Below are positions 15,388 to 27,853 of a stretch of 64,000 bases of DNA, one piece after another; position 1 is the stretch's first letter, and each line of letters starts with the position of its first letter. The notes below the pieces were generated by a model. It was not told the origin of the DNA. It saw nothing but the letters and a program-made list of their open reading frames with translations, and ran no database searches. A program made the position numbers and the translations under genes. This DNA is from Pleurotus djamor (lineage: Eukaryota; Basidiomycota; Agaricomycetes; Agaricales; Pleurotaceae), in assembly GCA_029747585.1 (NCBI GenBank), contig JAPEVF010000006.1:124001-188000 (forward strand). Direction: 5' to 3'.

Positions 15388-16911
15388 CTACGCAATTTTG
15401 ACGGTCTACGCGGCCCTGAGATCAGTCGGTTCGAACATACGGCAAGGACAAAGCTGACCTTGGCGTACAAAGATTCAACAACTTTGTCAACCTGTCCTAG
15501 CGTCTCGATCGCTGTACCGTAAAGGTTCTACAAAGGAATAGGTGTTTTAGGCGGACATTGATACATTGAGTATCTGTCAACTCACATCAACCTCTGGTTC
15601 GTCATAGATGATCAAACAGCCGCGCCCTTGATCAAGCACGCCGTAGAACACCTTGTCCAGAATCATTTTAGACAGCCTTTTGGACAGATGTCAGATGGTA
15701 ACGTTTGAGAAGATGTGTACAACAACCTACTTCGCTTCAACAGCCTGTCGTTCTTGTCCTACCAGACTCGCGACGTGTTCTATTTCGACGACCGAATAAG
15801 GCTCAACTATTCGTAGAAGATTCTGCTCGAGCAAGGTGTCGTACAGCGCCGTAAGATGTGATCGTATTATTGGGTCGGTGGTGAGTTCTATGATGAAGGT
15901 GTGAGTCAACGTCCGTGTTACTGATGGATAAGAATGCGAGCTTACCATCCTGGTAATCCCGGAGAGCTTTCTCAAAGTCCGCAAGATTACGGTTCTGATG
16001 AGCGCGTGCGATAGCACGCATGCTCTCTATCTCCCGTAGTTGGGCGTACTTGAGGGCCAGTTTGATGGTCAACAGCGTGTTAACATCGTCGGGCTATGAA
16101 CCAAGAGTGTTGAGAGGCATGGTTTATAATTTAGAGCAGCGGTATGTACCAAGTTGAGCATGACTTTGCAAAGCAGCATGTACTTGAAAGCACCCAACGC
16201 CCCCTCCTCTCCAAGAGAGCTCAGTCCCTCAAAGGCTTCAAAGAAGTACGAATATGCTGTCGTCCAGTCTCGATCTTCGGCATGAAGGATACCTGCTTGC
16301 AGATCAAGAGCGCTCTGCAAGGCTGGAGGGCAGTATATGGAGTTGGCAGCGGTACGAGAGGATGTTAAAGCGGCTTTAGCCTTGGGCATGTTACGAATGG
16401 CAAGATATACGCGTGATTCGAGGAGGTGGACTTCCGTTAAGATGAGTTTATCGTCCAGCCGTCTGAGCTCCGTCAAGAGAGCATCTATGAGCGTGAGGGC
16501 GGCTTTATGTTGTGATGTATCCAGTTGCAGCGATGCCAGGCGAGTCTCAAGACTGTGCTTGAGGAAGATACGCTTCTCCCCCTTCGCCCAATCAATGTTG
16601 TCTTTCAGCACCCTGATTTGGATCTGCTGGCTGTTCGGTATGGCGTTGAAATAGTCGAGCAGGGTGCGGATCAGCTTGGCCGTTTTGGCCTTTGCGGTTG
16701 AGGATACAAAGCCTCGAGATAGCGTTATGAGTTGAGCAACCCCTTCCGCGTTCTTCTGATCACGATATAGCTCGCCGAGCTTGACCAGGGCAGACTCGTG
16801 CTCGGTAGATGAAGCATCGAGTTCGAGAACCTGTTTGAGGAGCTTTTCTGTGCGTTCAGGATGGGTAGCCTTCGCTGCGTCGGCTTGGTCGATGAGCTCT
16901 TGTGCAGACAT
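15388..16911 (-). CDS. RPN6: 26S proteasome regulatory lid subunit Rpn6 (PSMD11)
   Basis: Rpn6 clamps the 19S lid to the 20S core. The N-terminal solenoid repeats are continuous in one large exon ([94 protein letters not shown]). Smaller exons then carry the PCI domain ([56 protein letters not shown]), and the gene ends SLYAK-TVKIA. The last acceptor is placed at TAG before ACCGTCAAAATTGCGTAG because TVKIA matches the family tail. The start MSAQELIDQ is preferred over an upstream in-frame ATG at 16944. It lies head to head with RPN7, another lid subunit. Confidence 0.94.
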
Positions 16912-17017
16912 GGTGGAGGGAGGAGGAGAGTGCAGTATGTACACGCGTCTCGATCGTGGGAAGGCTACCTCTGAGACGCGTCATTGCTACAACTTGTGCC
17001 ACTCCCTTATAACTATC
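16912..17017. promoter_or_regulatory. Shared bidirectional promoter of RPN6 and RPN7
   Basis: Only 106 bp separate the two start codons. Within them is a perfect 9-bp inverted repeat, ACGCGTCTC at 16943-16951 and GAGACGCGT at 16973-16981. Each arm contains ACGCGT, the core of the yeast MluI cell-cycle box. No match to the yeast Rpn4 site GGTGGCAAA was seen. The arms face outward toward the two genes, which would suit symmetric control of two stoichiometric subunits; that is inference. Confidence 0.5.
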
Positions 17018-18504
17018 ATGGCTGACGATATCGTTCTCCCCATTCCCAATCTCAAGCTTCCTCAGAGTCTGTTCGTGCTATCAACGCCGTCGTTGACGCG
17101 TCTGCACCAGAATGCTCGGGTGGAACTGCTTCAAGGCATAGAGGCCGATCGTATGTAACAAACATCCTACGACCTTCCAGGATACTTACTGAAATATGGT
17201 ATCATAGAGATGGCACCTTACTACCGCACAGTTACATCCACCTCATCAGCCTCTGTCCCCTTGGACAGCGATTTACTGGCAAAACTCGAGAAGGCGAACT
17301 CGGACGAGCTACAAAAGCTGGACGACCGACTAGCAGAAGCTGAGAAGCAAGAAGGAGAGTCTGAGATCTCGGACGCTCTCAGAGCTCGAGCAAACTACCT
17401 AACGCGCATTGGGGACAAGGTGAGAACCTCGTATTTCGAGTTTGTGGTTCCTCTAGTAATTATTGCATTCCAGGATCGTGCCACTGCTGCTCAAAAGCTT
17501 GCACTAGAAAAGACACCTGGCCTCGGTACTCGAATTGATATCGTCCTGACCCTCATTCGCATTGGTTTCTTCTTTGGTGACCATGATCTTATTACGGAGA
17601 ATTTGACGAAGGCTGAAGCGTAAGTTCGCTCTCCCCGTCCTTCTTGCAATCGCGCCGAACTCTCTCCAGACTTGTCGAAGAAGGCGGTGATTGGGATCGA
17701 CGCAACCGACTGAAGGTCTACAACGGTCTTCACTTGCTCTCGATACGACAGTTCAAACGTGGTGGAGAGCTCCTTCTCGATGCACTTTCCACATTTACCG
17801 CGGTCGAGCTGCTCTCTTACAATGACTTTGTTGCCCTTGCCGTGATCTCAGGCTCTCTAACCTTGAGTAGAGTAGACCTCAAGAAGAAGGTGATGATCCC
17901 ACCAGAGGTTTCTCGCAACCATGCTGACATACGTCGTCACGTTCCAGATCATGAGTGCTCCAGAAGTCAACCAAGTGCTCCCTGAAGTCCCAATCCTCGG
18001 AGATTTGGTCAAGAATCTGTACGACTGTCATTACGATAAGTTCTTCGTTGCCCTGGGTAAAATATATCTTCCCTTGGCCCAGAAGCCTGTCTCATGTGGT
18101 TTTATCCAGCAACTCTTGAACAAGATCACCTCGTTCCATCCCGTGTCCTCTCCCCACACACTCGCTATTACGTCCGGGAAATGCGTATACGCGCGTATAC
18201 TCAATTACTTGAGTCTTATCGCAGCTTAACGCTGGACAGCCTGGCGGCTGCGTTCGGCGTCAGTATCGATTTCGTCGATAGGTACGTCTTCCATTTCTAC
18301 GGATGACATGTTGATTGACGATGTTGGTCCAGCGAATTGTCAAGGTTTATCGCTAGTGGGCGACTCCATTGCACGATAGACAAAGTCCACGGCATCGTCG
18401 AAACCACGCGGCCAGCTCTGAAAACCGCTCAATATGAGACCTTGATCCGGCAAGGGGATGGCCTCCTGACGGGTATTCAGAGACTGAGTAAAGTTTTATA
18501 CTGA
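17018..18504 (+). CDS. RPN7: 26S proteasome regulatory lid subunit Rpn7 (PSMD6)
   Basis: Rpn7 is a PCI-domain subunit of the 19S lid. It starts [19 protein letters not shown], as in other fungal Rpn7 proteins. Family landmarks follow: [106 protein letters not shown], and a PCI end with [33 protein letters not shown] and [19 protein letters not shown]. Introns of ordinary size interrupt it at six or seven sites. The stop TGA is at 18502-18504. Confidence 0.94.
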
Positions 18505-18824
18505 ATTGTTGTGTATGATATAGTCGCCTTCGTTAATATCGGGTCTCCCTGAAACTGCAAAGTCAGCCTTCGGTCCACAAGTACATGAGGTTTTCGCCCT
18601 CTGTTCATCTATTTAGAGCTTGCTGTCTAGTGGCTGATCGGTTTAGGGTACTCGTAAAGACAATCTCAATCTACATCCACTCATCTATCCGAAAGGATAC
18701 ATCCGGGTACATGTACAAGGACGCCTATGCCCGTCACCCAAGGAGGCGTAAAGCATCCGGACTCGGTGAAAAAACTTGCAGCCCCCGCACTTACGCCTCA
18801 ACATCAGATCAAGGTATCCACAGA
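18505..18824. other. Convergent intergenic region
   Basis: These 320 bp lie between the 3' ends of RPN7 and the acyl-CoA dehydrogenase. A short plus-strand open frame (18585-18833) has no recognisable sequence. Nothing else was seen. Confidence 0.5.
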
Positions 18825-21044
18825 TCAGTATGATTTGGGTAACCCAAGAACCCTTTGAGATATGTAGTTGCTAATTTGCAAATGAACAATTGTTTCAAGG
18901 TGAAGTTTACTTCCACGACGCACAGGATCATTTCGCGGGATACAGGAGCTATTCGGGGAACGAAGATCTCGCGGAGATACCTTTCCACATGGTCTACATA
19001 AGTACATCGACATGAGATTATCAGTATGTTGGAAAGAGGAGAAAAACGCACAGTCGGCAGAGTAACCCATACCACCATGGGTCCTACATACTAATCAATC
19101 CTTGCTAGTGATCAATAAAACTGAGGACCTTACATCACAGCCCGTTCGCTAGAAAGACTGATGTCAGCATTCTAAGAAGACCAAGAAAGCGACTGATCGT
19201 TCACCAAGCTTTGAACGCAGCCTCCGCCGCGAAATATTTAGCCGCGTTACATTTCGCGCCTACAGCAGTTGGATTGACATCCCCACGAGCGGCCAAACTG
19301 TCATATGCTTTCGCAGCGCTGTAGGTCAGTAATTTGGCAGCCTCGAGATCCACCCATGATTGCTTGCATGTATATCAGTGGAATTCTAGACGCGCAAAAA
19401 CATCGGCGTACCGCCAATGGATGCTGAATGCTTTGATTTTGACCAACTGTAAACACGGTATCAGAAAAGCGGCACATGTAACCCTCGGGATTGATGCTGA
19501 CTAGGTCGGCCAAACACTTCTCGCTCAGATGCATAACGAGTAGCTCTCCGAAGAGCAGCATACCCAAGGCCTGCATAAACGAAAGCTAATCAGGACAAGA
19601 GTTGCAGTTGCATGGTGGCTATTTCCTACCTAGGGCTTCTCCAGCCAGTAAACACCGTTCGGCGTTCATACCATGCAGAATTCTAAAACTGTCGGTTCTA
19701 TTGTGACGAAAGGAAATGGAAGACGGTACGGACTGTTTGAACCCATCACCTTCTTCGCCAATTCGATCACGGACGGGGATTTCAAACCCGTCAAAGAAAA
19801 CCTACGAACAAGATAAACGGAGCCCTCAGACGGCGTCACGGAACCATCGTGGACCTACTTGATTGGCATCGACGGCTCGACCTCCCATTTTAGATATTGT
19901 TTGTAGTTGGATGCCTTTCTTGGGGGTTACGCCATCTTCCTCCTTAATGTCCGCGAAAAAGAGCGACAACCCTTTCGACGGGGTCTGGGAAGCTTGGAGA
20001 GGTGTGGTCCGCGCAAGTAACACCATTTTCTGGGCCACCTGAGCGGATCTGAGGACCAAGGCGAGTTACGGAAGATCAGAAGGGCGCATGACTCGAGAAA
20101 CTGTGAGCCCACGATATCCAACTACACGGAAAGAGTAAGTCACAAAAAGATGACGAGGAAGGAGGGAAGGCTGTACATTTTTGTTCCGTTTACTACGTAG
20201 ACGTCACCGCGTAGGGTGGCTTGTGTTCGTAACTTGAGTGTATCGAGGCCCGTGTTTGGCTAGACACGTAGAAGATGTGGGAAAGAAAGAGGTCATATCA
20301 GAGATAGGATATACCTCAGTTACACCGAAGCAGGCGCGTTGTTTACCAGAGATAATTGGCGGGAGCCATCGGTCGCGTTGATCCTCGGTTGCAAATGTCC
20401 ATACTTCGATAGACAATTGAGTAACGCAAGTGAAGAGAAAGAAGAGATTGGATACCTGGTTGCACTAATCATATAGGTGCATAGGGCTTAGAAACATTAT
20501 CAGGGCAGTTGGGTGATTCGTCGCACTTGCGTAGACATTTGCATGGATGGTTTGTGCACCGGCAATGCCGGCACCACTTTCTGAGATTGTTTGCAGCTTC
20601 AATACAAAGGAAGGATGTGATCACACAGAGAGGAAACACTCAATGGCATAGACTTACCATGACGGTTGCTTCGGATATACCTAGGTTGGAGCCGCCATAC
20701 CTTTCGGGCATGCAAACTGGTGAAAAGGGACTTAACACGGTGATCACCGGGAACGGGTCAGGATTTACTTCCGAGCCAACCACCCGCGGCGAGGTCGCGA
20801 TGGAGATCGGAGGGGTAGCATCCCTCACTAGAGTAGTTTTAAGTCAACATTATTCATGCTGAAAGGAGGGAATTGGTGAAGCAGACGCGTCTTTCTGGGC
20901 CCAATACTCGTCTGGGTATTTGAAGCAAATGCTTTGAATGGCTATGACAACTTTGGTCAGAGACAGGGAATAAGCGGGACTGAATTCAATGTACTCACCC
21001 TCCCGTACTTCAGATTGCGAACTTGTCAAATCATCTAAGCTCAT
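18825..21044 (-). CDS. Acyl-CoA dehydrogenase family flavoprotein
   Basis: The protein follows the acyl-CoA dehydrogenase fold in order. The N-terminal helical part has PDEYWAQKD, LHRDLAAGGWLG and MPERYGGSNLGISEATVM. The beta domain has QRDRWLPPIISGKQRACFGVTE, NTGLDTLKLRTQA with the YVVNG strand, and a segment with KMVLLARTT and SLFFADIKEEDG. The C-terminal four-helix part has VRDRIGEEGDGFKQI, HGMNAERCLLAGEALG, QNQSIQHPLA, AAKLLTYSAAKAYDSL, MTHGGMGYA and REIFVPRIAPVSREMIL. The last intron has a GTGCGT donor directly after REMIL and gives the usual ending VLGLPKSY. The ATG at 21044 (MSLDDLTSSQSEVR) is the best start but is not certain. At least ten introns interrupt it. The chain-length specificity cannot be told from sequence. 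Confidence 0.85.
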
Positions 21045-21338
21045 ACCGCTACGTGGATTCAGTTGAATCAAGTTTGAATTGCAGCGATGCAACACTCTCA
21101 AAAAGCGCAGCCTACCCAAAGCGTCGGACAGAAGGTACAATCAAGCCAGGGCTCCCGTTCCTCCTCAGATAAATGGGTCTGCAAGTAGTTGCAAAAGAGG
21201 CAGTTCGGCGTAAGACGATCATGGTAGGTAGTAGAGTAGAAAGTCTACGGGCTCCGATGAACGCGAACTCCGCGACCGACGCTTGGCCGCCCCTGTGGAT
21301 CTGGAAATAGGAGAAACCGTTTGACTTCAACCTCGATC

Positions 21339-22442
21339 ATGGAGTCCATTCGCCGACATCCTACGCTTTGGTTTGAAGACGGGGATCTCGTTCTCCATAC
21401 TCCACAATACTCCTTCAAGATTTACAAGACTTTGCTCCTCAAACACTCACGCTTGCCCTTGGTACGTTGGTAGCTACCTTGAACATTACAAACTTTGACT
21501 GAACCTCCTCTAGCCATCGCATCCTCTCTCGTCGGCAGATACCTGCGCTGAATATCGAGTACCACACGGAAAACACGGTCATTCTGTATCTGAAGATGCT
21601 GCGATCCTTCTCAGTCATCTGTACATCAAAGAGTGAGGCCTCCTCGAATGGCGATCTTCCACTGCTATCCAAAGGCTGACTTGAAGGCAAGCACCCTGAC
21701 GTCGGTGCCTCCTCTGGTGCAGCTTGTAGCCCTTATCCGAGCTGCATCGGCTGAGCTACTCGATATGCCCACTATCTACGACACTTGCGTCGCCCATCTT
21801 CTCTCTCTTTTTCCCGATCTTCCAACTCCCATCCAGCTCCCGCGTGAGGATGCCCTTGCCGAAGCATTGCTGGTCGCTGTTCGTTACAACATACGTGCTG
21901 TGCGTTGGCCTGTCGCCTGGCACAAACATTTGCGCAACTCATAATTTTGTCAGGCCCAGAAACGATTATTTTATAGTTATGTCATTGTATCGAATCTTGA
22001 TCTCGATGGGTCCAACGTCCAAGGGGTCGTTTCTCCCTTGCCCGATGAGGGAGGATCAGGTGGCGTTAACGTTGTTGATGACCCTTTGGCAACGAACATG
22101 CCTCTGCTTCCTCCTGCTCAAATGAAACAGTGCCATGATCTCATAAGAAACATGGTTGACCACTTTACTCCATTGCTCTTCACCCCGGCCACGACATCCC
22201 ACATGGCTTGTACCGATGTCTTTGCGGATACATGGATGAGCATCGTCATCCAACCAGCTATCGAGGACGATGGGATATGCAAGCCCCTTGAAACCTTGGA
22301 GAGGATTAAAAACGTAGACTGGATTGCACACGGATTGTGTGCGGACTGTGTCCGAGACAAGAAGGCAGAGTGGTACGAAGAGCAGCAACATATTTGGAAA
22401 CTCATGGATGGTTGGCTCAACGTGGGTCCTTCCGCTGTTTAG
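21339..22442 (+). CDS. BTB/POZ domain protein (agaricomycete type)
   Basis: The N terminus MESIRRHPTLWFEDGDLVL followed by HTPQYSFKIYKTLLLKHSR is the BTB/POZ dimerisation fold as seen in the large mushroom-specific BTB families. After two introns the middle part (VQLVALIRAASAELLDMPTI, LPREDALAEALLVAVRYNI) matches the post-BTB helices. The C-terminal half is a hydrophilic region with two CxxC-like cysteines (GLCADCVRDKK). Its partner is unknown; many BTB proteins are Cul3 adaptors, but this mushroom group has no established role. It diverges from the acyl-CoA dehydrogenase across 294 bp. The ends are clear (ATG 21339, TAG 22440-22442); the second intron border is uncertain. Confidence 0.7.
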
Positions 22443-23257
22443 TTAGTAAGGCCCCATATCTCAATGGTACATTTATAAATTGGCACCGTGTGTCATCCTT
22501 CTACCTGCTGCCCGCAACGGGTTGTTTCACCCACAACGAATATGTGGGTCCAAGGGTAGATGTCCGGCGTTGTCCGTATATGACCATAACGATGGTGTGC
22601 AACGGATTCGCGCCGCTTCAACATTGTATAGTATGTGAGCTCTCGTCCTTGTCAAACACGATGAATGTACTTGTAATTGGTTTCCATAGGCGGACTATGC
22701 TGCGTCGCGACTTCTCTACGCCACCCTCACTTAACTCCACAATCCGAGACCGCCGTCAGCGTCGCCGACCGCAAACCTAGGTTTCACCAAGCCCTGCTCC
22801 CTCCGAACGTCCCTGCTACTGGACTTTGCGCGTATGGACGCCCACATATATCCGGCGTCTCAAAATTTTCATGCCAAAAGGATCATGCCCCAGTCGGTGC
22901 TATATCCAACTCCTTCCATATTTTGGCGTTGCGGGTGCCAGCGCCCACTACTATCAGAGCCGCCACAGCAACAAATACGTTGTATCCTCGCAAGGACTGC
23001 GAATCCAGGCTTTACGAGGAACATCATTACCGGCACGATCTGATCTGTTATACCCATGCTGAGCCAAATCCAAATATCGTTGGTCCACTAAACAATATCA
23101 GGCAAGCCCACAATCACTTATGAGGATACCTCGGAGGCGCACAATACGCAAGGCTCGTCGAGTTGCCTTCTCTTTCGTTCTCCGACCGTAGTCAGGCGTC
23201 CTTGGTGCCACTGCGCGTTTACAGCAACGATATAAGAAGTTCTCCCTTCTTCGTATT
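22443..23257. other. Long gap with no supported gene
   Basis: About 815 bp lie between the BTB stop and the probable ABC-transporter start. Several overlapping plus-strand open frames exist, the longest 148 codons at 22677-23123. None has recognisable domains, and the frames overlap each other as random ones do. The region may contain the promoter and an upstream non-coding exon of the ABC gene. Confidence 0.4.
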
Positions 23258-25928
23258 ATGCACCAATTTTCTACCATCATGCTTGGACTGCTCACCATGC
23301 CGTCTAAAATATTCCCTCAGTCTCCATCGCCTAGGTCTTCGAGGACACCCTCCTCTTCCAATGCCCCCATACATAGGTTGAATTGGGGTATATTTGAAGT
23401 TGCATATGCACCTCCCAAACGACCTTGCTCAGGTCTCCTCGCGGCATCTCGCTCTTGGCTTGCTTTGTATCGTTCGTTTCCCTTCGCTGTCAAACTTGTC
23501 ACCGAGCTGTTCCACATCGCACCCTTCAAGTTCACTGCTTACACCCTCGGCTGTATATGGACCATGGTCTCTGCTGTTCTTTCTCTATATATGTGCAGCG
23601 TTGCGCTTGATCTCGTGCGTCTTGTGCAAACGCAAACTCGGCGTAGCGCCCAAACAGCTGAAATCTTTTGCAGATATCCATTCCCACTCCCTGCCTTGAA
23701 GGTTTAGAAGCTATCTCGTCAGGGCCGCTAGCCACCTTGGCATACAGCTGTATTGCTTCGACGCTTGTATCAACTTTGATGGAGCGAGTCAAGTACGTTG
23801 CTGTCCCTCACGAATTAGTTTCTTCAGTGGATTGTACTCATTCCCCTTGAACAGGAAGGACGCCTCTCTCGATCTTCGAGGAGAACTAAGGTCTCACTTC
23901 CTCCCTAAACTTGTCAACGGTATGGATCGAAAGTGTTTTTGTCCTTTCTCCGTCATGCTCATAATCCCAAGCCCGTTTACAAACGACCGATCCCATTGTC
24001 GTCGGTGAGTGCGCTCGTGATGCTGTCCCTCTGTCAATCTGAGCAACGGACACTAGCGTCGCTTCCAAGCCCTTGGCAATTCGAAGAAGTCGCGCCTGGT
24101 TGGGATATAGTCGAGTCCCTTTGCTTCAGGCTTGGTTCATTATCCATTGTCACCATTCAGCACACGATCCTCGTTCTCCTCTACTTCAGAAGGCAAACAC
24201 TCGAATCCAAGCTTTTGCTTCTTTTTTGCGTGTACTACCCTTTGTCCCTCTGTATGATGCCCTGTAATGGCATTGGAGGTGCTGGTAGGCAAACCCATGC
24301 TCTCAACTCTCATTCACTAATAGTTCCCCCTAGAGTATGTGTTCTGGACGAAAAATCCCTTCTATCGACGCCTCGCTTCGCTGTACACTCTCATATTCTC
24401 CCCTGACTTTGAGCAAGACATACGCAAAGCAGGCATTTCGAAGCTTCTATCAACAGGTCTGTTTCGTTTAATTTTACCAAACACTAATGGCTGATGATAT
24501 CTTTGTTTTCTAGAATTCTCAACCACCTCAGCCAAATTACCCACTCACAGACCTGATGCTGTTTCTTTAGCAGCAAACGATATCCCTCGACCATTAATTT
24601 GGGATCTAATCAATTCGATCGTCGCCGATCTTCCCGTTGTAGGTGCATTTCTTGGTCTCTCCCGATCAACCGACACCTCATGTTCTTTTTAGCTTGCCTT
24701 CATCTCCACCCTCTCTTGGACTACGCCCACAAATGCTATTACAAAGTCATTGCTGCTGCGACTCATGACACAGCTCATTCGCAATAACTTTGACTTCTGC
24801 ATGGGATCTAGTTTATCCCTAAGTAGCATCTGCGCCCAGGCCGAAAAGTTTTATGGCTCCTTGCCAAACGAAGACACGTTTACAAATCTCCAAGTCGATG
24901 AATCTTCCACCCCCAAGAAGGTCACGACTGCCCAAAGGGGTATGAGTGTCAGACTGAGGTACGCGTTGCATGCACCAACAAGATGACACTCTTCTAAACA
25001 TGAACCTTGACCTTGCCAGCAATGTCAACCTCTTCCATGGTACACCGCAGAGAAGCCTTCTACGACGACTTTCTCTACGGGTACAGCCTGGTCAAGTAGT
25101 AGCCATTGTTGGTTCCAATGGCAGTAGCAAATCTGTGTTACTCAAGCTGCTATCGCGAATGATGGACCCGTCCAGCGGCGATATTCTGATAGATGACGAA
25201 CCGATTGAAGCGTCCACCCTTCAATCTTTCCGCGAGGTTGTGACCGTGTTGTCGCAGTCTCCTCAAGAACTTTATCCCGTTTCTCTCAAGGAAAATATTG
25301 CTTTTGGCACCACTGCGGACGCTCAACGTGACTCTGATCTCATTGATCAAGCTGCTAGACTCGGCGGGGCCAGCGATCTGCTCCTCCGAGTTGGGTATGA
25401 TGCATTACCCTGCGCCGTACCATTGCTTGGGCAAAGCATGGGAGTTAGTCCGCCTGCTGTTGTTCAAGCTCGGAATGCTGCACTTGCCTCCAATCGTCCG
25501 GTGCAGCTTACCCGCGAAGAGGTCCAGAGAGTATTGGCGTAAGTTCTTCCCTACAATTTCAGTCCGCACATAGCTAACGTCGCCCTCCATAGTTCTCGTG
25601 CTATCTTCCGCCTTCTGAGTCGTCAATGTCGACTGGTCCTCGTTGATGATGCGTTATCTGAACTCGACCCGCTTTCAGAGATGAACGTGCTGAAGAACAT
25701 AATACAAATCAGTCAGGGGAAGACTGTGGTTTATGTGGCACATCGATTGAACCAACTGATCACACAAGCTGATGTTATCGTGTACGTGATCCTTCAACAC
25801 AATGTCCCACTATCTTACGTCAAGTTACTAGTTGCATGGAGGAGGGGCAAGTTGTTGAACAAGGTACCCATCAAGAGCTGATCCGAGCGCGAGGAGTCTA
25901 CGCTACTTTGTACTCTACGACCGCCTGA
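23258..25928 (+). CDS. Half-size ABC transporter-like protein with degenerate nucleotide-binding motifs
   Basis: The N-terminal half has hydrophobic segments such as FTAYTLGCIWTMVSAVLSLY and later membrane-like stretches (24110-24260), consistent with a half transporter. The C-terminal half is an ABC ATPase domain: RLSLRVQPGQVVAIVGSNGSS at the Walker A, GDILIDDEPI, the Q-loop region LSQSPQELYPVSLKENIAFG, Walker B LVLVDDALSELD, and the H loop VAHRLNQ, ending QVVEQGTHQELIRARGVYAT. Key motifs are altered. Walker A reads GSNGSSKS, with Ser where the invariant Gly precedes Lys. The LSGGQ signature is replaced by LTREE. The catalytic Glu after Walker B is Asp. It could be an inactive or unusual ATPase, or a decaying gene. 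The start and several N-terminal exon borders are uncertain. Confidence 0.62.
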
Positions 25929-26232
25929 GGGTCTTATTTGCGTCGTCCGCTGCATTCACATAACTTACTTACGTATCATATCCTATTATTATTCGTAATG
26001 ACTATAGCCACTACCTTGCATGTAAATTGTTGTGGGAGATATATTTGCTAATTTACTCGGGACGCGCCGCTTTGAACTTTGATTCCGCGTTGTATCAAAC
26101 ATCTGCCATCGCTCCCATGATGGACTTCTTTTTTCCACAGACAAGGGGCGATTGAGATGTCTCTTCGGGTTGTCTTCAAATTGTCTCCCCCACTGACCAC
26201 CATTGGCCCTCCTCCCCTCCTACTTCAGCGAA
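25929..26232. other. Intergenic region, tandem genes
   Basis: About 300 bp lie between the ABC-like gene and the DUF6534 gene. They contain only short open frames and the presumed terminator and promoter. No clear motif was found. Confidence 0.4.
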
Positions 26233-27727
26233 ATGGTGCAGTATAACTTACTGGATACCATAGCTGCTATAGAGATTGGCACGATGGTCTCTGTGTTCCT
26301 CTTCGGAGTAAGCGTCGTTCAGGCTTACCTTTACTTCGCTTCCTTTCCGGGTGATCAGTTCCACCTCAAGGTCTTGGTAAGTCCTTAGCCTCAGGTTTGC
26401 AGCTGCCCTAACGGTGCTCAACTTCCTTCCAGGTAGCTGGCGTGATGTGAGTTCTTGGCCTGGCACACAGTACGCCGCGAGTTCATTCGCATGACTGTCA
26501 CAACAGAACTCTGGAACTTGGACACACAATCGCAGTCCTCCATGCTTTCTATACCATATCCGTGAAGCTATACAACCGACCAGACCTTATATTCGCTAAC
26601 ACACCTGCTGGCATCGCCGTGGCTACCCTTTTGAGTGGGTATATCGCTTGCTTGGTCCAGGTCAGCCTACACCTCTCAGGATCGCAATGCACAGAACTTA
26701 CCAAGCGGACGTCGCGTCGCAGGCCTTCTTTGCAAATCGAATGAAGGAGTTCGCCCACCGACGGTACCTTACGTTCTTATGCTGGACTCTTTCTGCGCTT
26801 CGCGCAATCGCCACGACTGCGACCACGGTCGTAATGTCAACAAATACCCTTACTCGGTTCACGGAGCACTGGGGTTGGCTTGTAGGAACGACTCTTATTA
26901 TTGGTGCCGTGGTCGACATTATCATTGCGGTTGGCCTTTGCTACGATCTCTACCAGAAACGGAGCTGGGGCGATACATTTACCAGGTTCGCCTCTTGGTC
27001 TTATTGATGGCACTATGGTAGTGACAGGCTCTTGATCCATCTATTAGGACGACAAAGACGTTGGATAGAGTTATATTGATGACCATACGTAAGTCTGCCC
27101 CCACGACGAATTGGATCAACTGATAATTTGGTGCCAACCAGAAACTGGTCTTCTGACTAGGTCGGGCCTTTTCCTTCCTTTTGACAGATGACTTACCGTG
27201 TTGGGCAGCATAATGACTTTGGCTGTGACTGTTTGTGTAAGTCGTTATTTTTGGGACTGCCAATGATGAGTCTAATTACGTCTGTCTTTCCGACTAGTTC
27301 ATTGTGGTAGTTGACAGCTGTATGTATTCCGTTCGACCTTCCACCAAGTCCCTTGAACAAACCTTTCATCAGTTGTCTGGGTTGGGATCTACGTTTGCCT
27401 AGCTCGTGGTGAGTTGTCCTCTCAAGCCCCTGCACCGCCGCCCTGTGACCTATCGTGTGCTAGTATTTTCAAACACTCTGCTCGCAACGTAAGAAAGATA
27501 TTTTCCTGTTGAACACCACTGGGTCTGAGCAACCTCCCAATAGGCTCAATTATCGGAAGACATTGCGGCAAATCTTCGATCAACCACCGACGCTCAATAT
27601 GCCCCACTTCACCTCCAACACCGGTAGCCGAACACAAGGAAACCTCCCAGCAACTCACATCACACTTGACTGGGGAAAGCAGGATTCAATCGAGTCTCCA
27701 ACGTCGTTTCAGTCGCAAGATACATAA
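26233..27727 (+). CDS. DUF6534-type multi-span membrane protein
   Basis: This belongs to a large mushroom family of about seven-helix membrane proteins of unknown function. Landmarks are DTIAAIEIGTMVSVFLFGVS followed by VVQAYLYFASFPGDQFHLKV, HAFYTISVKLYNRPDLI, a helix with AGIAVATLLSGYIACLVQ, WGWLVGTTLIIGAVVDIIIA and LYQKRSWGDTFTRT, then the Thr-rich TGLLTS region and a cytosolic tail with LNYRKTLRQIFDQP. The first ATG in the proper frame is 26233. Introns lie at about 26376-26451, in the helix-linker regions and near the C terminus. Neighbours give no functional clue. Confidence 0.75.
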
Positions 27728-27853
27728 TCAATCACAGGAATTCAAGGAGGCGTAGTAGGCTATCTGTGTACTTGTATAGAACATTATATCATTACTATAA
27801 TCCATCTGAGGTAGAAGTTTCGAACAGAAGAAAGGAAACACATTCGCCGACGC

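Noticed and set aside
22677..23123. 148-codon plus-strand frame between the BTB and ABC-like genes
   Set aside because: Overlaps other frames of similar length, has no conserved motif and no signal or splice pattern supporting it.
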